Source: Enterobacteriaceae bacterium RIT691
Lineage (GTDB): Bacteria > Pseudomonadota > Gammaproteobacteria > Enterobacterales > Enterobacteriaceae
Reading direction: 5' to 3'
Length of the DNA: 64,000 bases
NCBI GenBank assembly: GCA_009668205.1
Contig: WJYM01000001.1
Location: 682,001-746,000, forward strand
This document shows, piece by piece, positions 59,656 through 64,000 of this stretch (within the stretch, counting starts at the first letter, position 1; each line of letters starts with the position of its first letter). The position numbers and the translations under genes are program-made. The notes beneath the pieces were generated by a model that saw nothing but the letters and a program-made list of their open reading frames with translations, did not search any database and was not told where the DNA came from.

Positions 59656-61068
59656 TCAGAAGATAGTGAAGGGTGCGATAACGATGAACTTCACGTCGCG
59701 CTCATCCTGGAACATGTTGCCGTAACCACCGCCCCAGCTTGGGATATCAGAGTGGTTGTCGTACTGGGTGAAGTGCAGTTTGAACAGTGTCCCTTTGGCA
59801 CGACCTTCCTGAACGGTGTACATCGCATCAAGGCTGTAAGAGGACTCTTTAATGCTGTTCGAGGCAATACTTTCTTTCTGGCCTGAGCTGTTGATCATCC
59901 AATCTGCCGGTTTAGCATCCCATGCGTACACATAGGAAGCCCCCACCGCCCAGCCTGGCAGGTTCCAGTTTTTCAGGTCGTACATCCCACCGAAGAACAC
60001 CGCTTTTTCACCGTTGGCGTTGAAGTCAGAGCGGTTATCCCACCAGATATCCAGACGACCGTTTGAAGAGGCGTAAGTCGGCGTCATACGCTGCAGGAAG
60101 TAACCCTGCTGGCCTTCAGCTTTAACCCAGGTCCCTTCGAGGCGCAGGTCAACAACATCAGCCACTTTGTAGCCGAAGGTTAATGCCTGCAACCACGCCG
60201 TACCATCGTAAATATCGTTAATGGTATTGCTCTTCACGGTGTCACGAGCACCATAGAACTGGTAGCTGGTGGAGAGCGGTGAACCGGCAACGTCAAATTT
60301 GTAGCTGGCTTTAGCAAAGTACTGATCCATAAAGCCTTCAGCCTGACCAAATGCGGCCTCCAGCACGAGGTCATTTTTGAAGTCATACTTCGCACCGAGG
60401 GAATGCAGGTAATCGACTTTCGTTTTCTTGTCGTTCTGATAGAAATTGTCGGTTTCAAGGTGCCATGGCGCTTTGTATTCGTTGGTCCACATGTACGAGA
60501 AGCTCAGCGCACCCGCATCACCATAGTCAAAATTCGCCCCGGCTTCCGCCCCCTGATAGGTACCCGGCATGAAGCTCCAGTGCGGCGCTAACAGGGTCTG
60601 TCCGGTCGGTTGAATATAACCCGCACGCGCCCAGGTTGGCCCGAGCTTAAATTTCGCCGCGGCTTTATACAGGCTGATACCGCTCTTATCACCCGAGTAG
60701 TCTTCATCGTATGCTTTGTTGATGGAGGAGAAGGCTATTTCGTTCGGGTGACCACTTTCTGCGGATTCCGCCATCTCGATGGCAGTAAATGCGGCAATAT
60801 CGATACCAATGAAATCGGCGGCATACCCGGACTGGAAGTCGAGGTTGGCGTTCCAGGTGGAGTGAGAAAGGTTGGTTTTGTACTTGTCGCCGTCGGTAAC
60901 ATCTTTACGGTCACGCTCGCGCTGCCAGTAATAGATCCCGCCGGTGAGTGAAGAATCATCAATGAACCCTTCGGCTTTTGCTTCCGGAGTCATTACAAAG
61001 CCTGACATTGCTGTCACACCGGCAATAGCCAGCGCCAGCGTACTACGTTTGCCACTGAACGTACGCAT
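59656..61068 (-). CDS. chiP: Chitooligosaccharide outer-membrane porin ChiP
   Basis: OprD-type barrel for chitobiose/chitotriose uptake. 470 residues: signal peptide ending EAKAEG (about 32), aromatic-rich strands and a C-terminal [11 protein letters not shown] ending in Phe. The start is MRTFSGKRS, with GAGGATATACAC ahead of it; a longer frame from 61119 is not used. The ribosome site pairs with sRNA ChiX. Confidence 0.95.
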   Translation of the reverse strand: MRTFSGKRSTLALAIAGVTAMSGFVMTPEAKAEGFIDDSSLTGGIYYWQRERDRKDVTDGDKYKTNLSHSTWNANLDFQSGYAADFIGIDIAAFTAIEMAESAESGHPNEIAFSSINKAYDEDYSGDKSGISLYKAAAKFKLGPTWARAGYIQPTGQTLLAPHWSFMPGTYQGAEAGANFDYGDAGALSFSYMWTNEYKAPWHLETDNFYQNDKKTKVDYLHSLGAKYDFKNDLVLEAAFGQAEGFMDQYFAKASYKFDVAGSPLSTSYQFYGARDTVKSNTINDIYDGTAWLQALTFGYKVADVVDLRLEGTWVKAEGQQGYFLQRMTPTYASSNGRLDIWWDNRSDFNANGEKAVFFGGMYDLKNWNLPGWAVGASYVYAWDAKPADWMINSSGQKESIASNSIKESSYSLDAMYTVQEGRAKGTLFKLHFTQYDNHSDIPSWGGGYGNMFQDERDVKFIVIAPFTIF

Positions 61069-61075
61069 GTGTATA

Positions 61076-61086
61076 TCCTCTTTGAC
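61076..61086 (-). promoter_or_regulatory. ChiX sRNA pairing site in the chiP leader
   Basis: The mRNA reads GTCAAAGAGGA, an exact complement of the TCCTCTTTGAC seed of ChiX as known from E. coli. It covers the Shine-Dalgarno region, 7 nt before the chiP start, so pairing would block translation. Confidence 0.75.
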
Positions 61087-61412
61087 TTTTAAAAGTGCCC
61101 CCCGCAAAGCGAGAAGCAAAAAATAAGTACTGCAAAAAAGGTAGCTGGAGAGAAAACTCCTAAAACTACGTTTCCTAGACTATTTTTCGCGACGCGAATT
61201 ATCAATCCTTTTTCCGCACGAATGCGCAAGATTATGACAGGGCGCACATATTTGATTGCGTTTTGTTACAAAGAGGAAATTTACTGAGACAGGTCAAGAA
61301 GCAGTGATAGTGCTGTTTTTCGGTGAGATTTAGGGGAATAGCCGAAAGAAATGTAACAGAACCAAATCCGGGTGACTTAGATGGAAATGATATTATTTCG
61401 CTTCACGAAAAT
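61087..61412. promoter_or_regulatory. chiP upstream region
   Basis: Part of the 397-bp chiP-glnS gap, which also holds the ChiX site and the glnS terminator. On the minus strand it carries an AT-rich promoter area with TTGATA and TAGTCT about 17-20 bp apart near 61176-61206, and a T-rich leader. A hairpin GGAGAAAACTCC lies at 61147-61158. No gene seen. Confidence 0.4.
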
Positions 61413-61442
61413 GACAAAAAAAAGCACCGCGAATGGCGGTGC
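61413..61442 (-). terminator. Terminator of glnS
   Basis: On the minus strand GCACCGC-CATT-GCGGTGC-type stem followed by TTTTTTTTT, 23 bp after the glnS stop. Confidence 0.9.
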
Positions 61443-61465
61443 TATATTTTTATGCCAGCAGGAAA

Positions 61466-63133
61466 TTATTCGCCTGCTTTCGCCCAGGTGTCGCGCAGGC
61501 CAACGGTACGGTTAAATACCGCTTTCTCAGCGCTGCTGTAGCGGCTGTCGAGGCAGAAGTAACCTTCACGTTCGAACTGATACGCTTTAGCCGCTTCAGC
61601 AGCTTTCAGCGATGGCTCAGCGAAGCCCTGCTTAATCACCAGTGAGTCCTGGTTGATGACGGACAGGAAATCATCGGCTGCGCCAGGGTTCGCGACGCTG
61701 AACAGACGATCGTACAGACGGATTTCAATCGGCAGTGCGTGCTGTGCGCTCACCCAGTGGATAACCCCTTTCACTTTACGGCCGTCAGCCGGATCTTTGC
61801 TCAGGGTTTCCGCATCGTAAGTACAGAAGATGGTGGTGATATTGCCTTCCGCATCTTTCTCTACGCGTTCCGCTTTGATCACATACGCATTGCGCAGGCG
61901 AACTTCTTTGCCCATCACCAGACGTTTGTACTGTTTGTTCGCTTCTTCGCGGAAATCAGCGCGATCGATCCAGATCTCACCGCTAAATGGCACATCACGG
62001 CTGCCCATTTCCGGCTTGCTCGGATGGTTCGGCATCGCCACCATTTCGCTTTCGCCCTGCGGGTAGTTTTCGATGACCAGTTTAACCGGATCGATAACAG
62101 CCATTGCGCGCGGCGCATTTTCGTTCAGATCTTCACGAATACAGGATTCCAGTGAAGCCATCTCGATGGTGTTGTCCTGTTTGGTCACACCGATACGCTT
62201 ACAGAATTCACGGATAGACGCGGCGGTATAGCCACGACGACGCAGGCCAGAAATGGTCGGCATACGTGGATCATCCCAGCCCTCAACGTGCTTGTCGGTC
62301 ACCAGCAGGTTCAGCTTACGCTTGGACATCACGGTGTATTCCAGGTTCAGACGAGAGAATTCGTACTGACGCGGGTGAACCGGGATGGAGATGTTGTCCA
62401 GCACCCAGTCGTACAGGCGACGGTTGTCCTGGAACTCCAGCGTACACAGGGAATGGGTGATCCCTTCCAGCGCATCGCTGATGCAGTGGGTGAAGTCGTA
62501 CATCGGGTAGATGCACCACTTGCTGCCGGTCTGGTGGTGATCGGCGAACTTAATGCGGTACAGCACCGGATCGCGCATCACGACGAACGACGAGGCCATA
62601 TCGATTTTAGCACGCAGACAGGCTTTGCCTTCTTCGAAGCCACCGGCACGCATTTTTTCGAACAGCGCCAGGTTCTCTTCTACGCTACGATCGCGGTAAG
62701 GGCTATTTTTGCCCGGCGCGGTCAGGCTGCCGCGATATTCACGGATTTCGTCTGCAGACAGTTCGTCGACATACGCCAGGCCTTTGTTGATCAGTTCAAC
62801 GGCGTACTGGTGCAGCGTATCGAAGTAGTCAGAAGAGTAGCGGATATCGCCAGACCAGTGAAAACCTAACCACTCAACGTCATTTTTAATCGACTCAACG
62901 TACTCGATATCTTCTTTCACCGGGTTGGTGTCATCGAAACGCAGGTTGCACTGGCCCTGGTAGTCCTGAGCAATGCCGAAGTTCAGACAGATAGATTTTG
63001 CATGGCCGATGTGCAGATACCCATTCGGCTCAGGCGGAAAACGGGTGTGAACAGTCGTGTGCTTACCACTGGCCAGATCTTCATCGATAATCTGGCGAAT
63101 AAAGTTAGTCGGGCGGGCTTCAGCCTCACTCAT
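61466..63133 (-). CDS. glnS: Glutaminyl-tRNA synthetase GlnS
   Basis: Charges tRNA-Gln. 555 residues: class I signature [15 protein letters not shown] (about 34-48) and the KMSKS variant VMSKRKL near 268, then the two beta-barrels that read the anticodon. The start [11 protein letters not shown] matches E. coli; 54 in-frame codons upstream cross the nagE terminator and are rejected. Confidence 0.98.
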   Translation of the reverse strand: MSEAEARPTNFIRQIIDEDLASGKHTTVHTRFPPEPNGYLHIGHAKSICLNFGIAQDYQGQCNLRFDDTNPVKEDIEYVESIKNDVEWLGFHWSGDIRYSSDYFDTLHQYAVELINKGLAYVDELSADEIREYRGSLTAPGKNSPYRDRSVEENLALFEKMRAGGFEEGKACLRAKIDMASSFVVMRDPVLYRIKFADHHQTGSKWCIYPMYDFTHCISDALEGITHSLCTLEFQDNRRLYDWVLDNISIPVHPRQYEFSRLNLEYTVMSKRKLNLLVTDKHVEGWDDPRMPTISGLRRRGYTAASIREFCKRIGVTKQDNTIEMASLESCIREDLNENAPRAMAVIDPVKLVIENYPQGESEMVAMPNHPSKPEMGSRDVPFSGEIWIDRADFREEANKQYKRLVMGKEVRLRNAYVIKAERVEKDAEGNITTIFCTYDAETLSKDPADGRKVKGVIHWVSAQHALPIEIRLYDRLFSVANPGAADDFLSVINQDSLVIKQGFAEPSLKAAEAAKAYQFEREGYFCLDSRYSSAEKAVFNRTVGLRDTWAKAGE

Positions 63134-63254
63134 CGCGGGTTCCTCAAGGCGTAAACAACATATAACGGCATATGATCTTATAAGCCGGGCGAAGAGACAA
63201 CCTTTATGTAAAGCAAAACAGGGTAACTGGCAAAAATGTGCGCCGTTTCGCGCA

Positions 63255-63286
63255 TAAAAAAGCGGCGGAGGATATCCCCCGCCGCT
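63255..63286 (-). terminator. Terminator of nagE
   Basis: AGCGGCGG...CCGCCGCT stem (63261-63286) with a T-run on the minus strand at 63255-63260; it separates nagE from glnS. Confidence 0.88.
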
Positions 63287-63314
63287 AAGGCACATAAGAT
63301 TTACTCAGGAACGA

Positions 63315-64000
63315 TTACTTGCCTTTAATCTCGTACAGTGGCGTTACGCCAGCGACAACCTGACCCTGGGCCTTGATGACCAGGCCGCTGAAGTCATCGA
63401 TGTTGCTGCACACCACTGGACTAATCATTGAGCGCGCATTGGCGTTCAGGAAGTCCAGATCCATTTCCAGGATTGGCTGGCCTGCCGTCACTTCTGCACC
63501 CTCTTCCACCAGGCGGGTAAAGCCCTTGCCGTTCAGTGCGACGGTATCGATACCCATGTGGACAACGATTTCCGCGCCTTTCTCGGTTTCCAGGCAGAAC
63601 GCGTGGTTGGTGTTGAAGATTTTCACGATGGTGCCCGCAGCCGGGGAAACGACCGTTTTCTCAGTCGGTTTTACCGCTACGCCGTCACCCACTGCTTTGC
63701 TGGCGAACGCTTCGTCAGGAACCTGCTCCAGCGCAACCACATCACCCGTTACCGGAGAAACCAGTGCGGCGATAGTCGCGGCTGCATTAGGTACCGCCTG
63801 CGGTTTAGCCGTGGCCTGAGCCGGTGCTACCGCTGGTGCAGCTTCTGCTGCAGCAACATGACCCGTGGTCTTCATTGCGTTAGCGATTTTCTCTGCCACG
63901 AAGCCAACGATGATCTGCACGCTGGTTTTGTTCAGGCGAATCACGCCAGACGCACCCAGACGTTTCGCCAGCGCTTCATTCACCAGAGAAGAGTCTTTCA
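63315..64000 (-). CDS. nagE: N-acetylglucosamine-specific PTS enzyme IIBA part of NagE (C-terminal, cut by window)
   Basis: The frame continues to the window end, so only the last 228 residues are seen. It starts inside the EIIB domain (RLGASGVIRLN), then an Ala/Pro linker and a glucose-type EIIA domain with VSPVTGDVVALEQVPDE, NHAFCLE and the phospho-His in VVHMGIDTVAL. NagE imports and phosphorylates GlcNAc. The EIIC domain lies outside. Adjacent to glnS on the same strand, as in E. coli. Confidence 0.96.
   Translation of the reverse strand, partial: KDSSLVNEALAKRLGASGVIRLNKTSVQIIVGFVAEKIANAMKTTGHVAAAEAAPAVAPAQATAKPQAVPNAAATIAALVSPVTGDVVALEQVPDEAFASKAVGDGVAVKPTEKTVVSPAAGTIVKIFNTNHAFCLETEKGAEIVVHMGIDTVALNGKGFTRLVEEGAEVTAGQPILEMDLDFLNANARSMISPVVCSNIDDFSGLVIKAQGQVVAGVTPLYEIKGK

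Overview
The window is a stretch of an enterobacterial chromosome (Enterobacteriaceae, gamma-proteobacteria). Protein sequences and gene order closely follow the Escherichia coli region nagE-glnS-chiPQ-fur-fldA-ybfEF-seqA-pgm-kdpEDCBAF-ybfA-ybgA-phr-dtpD-ybgI-pxpBC-nei-gltA-sdhCDAB-sucABCD-mngRAB-cydABX-ybgE-ybgC-tolQRAB-pal-cpoB-tRNA(Lys/Val), read here in reverse. Many residues and several gene contents differ from E. coli, so a relative such as Enterobacter, Lelliottia, Leclercia or Kosakonia is more likely; the sequence alone does not fix the genus.

Layout. 1-4252: an accessory D-amino-acid module (sodium:solute symporter cut by the window edge, RidA-family deaminase, D-aminoacylase, and divergently a zinc/PLP D-serine-dehydratase-like enzyme). 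4253-5500: a seven-gene tRNA operon (5 tRNA-Lys, 2 tRNA-Val, minus strand) with chimeric spacers and a duplicated terminator. 5583-14403: the Tol-Pal operon (ybgC-tolQRAB-pal-cpoB) preceded by cytochrome bd (cydABX-ybgE). 15088-20579: 2-O-mannosyl-D-glycerate uptake and hydrolysis (mngA, mngB) with its divergent GntR regulator mngR. 20625-26393: an accessory polyuronate-utilisation cluster (KdgM-type porin, ExuT-like transporter, periplasmic alginate-lyase-like enzyme, cytoplasmic heparinase-like lyase, and a kdgF remnant) placed between mngR and sucD. 26398-38210: the TCA-cycle block sdhCDAB-sucABCD with divergent gltA. 38331-45919: nei, pxpC, pxpB, ybgI, dtpD, phrB, ybgA, ybfA. 46220-54015: kdpFABCDE. 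54163-64000: pgm, seqA, ybfF, ybfE, fldA, uof-fur, chiQ, chiP, glnS, and the 3' part of nagE.

How the parts work together. The core is housekeeping: respiration and the TCA cycle, envelope integrity, high-affinity potassium uptake, iron regulation, replication control and chitosugar uptake. The two accessory modules are catabolic. In the first, D-aminoacylase would release free D-amino acids from N-acyl forms, the DSD-like enzyme would deaminate D-serine-type substrates through an enamine, and RidA would dispose of that enamine. In the second, the porin and periplasmic lyase would bring in and cut an anionic polyuronide, the ExuT-like carrier would import oligomers, and the cytosolic lyase would finish them to unsaturated uronate monomers. 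The substrate of that cluster cannot be fixed from sequence. It has no regulator of its own, and its kdgF-like gene is reduced to a C-terminal fragment.
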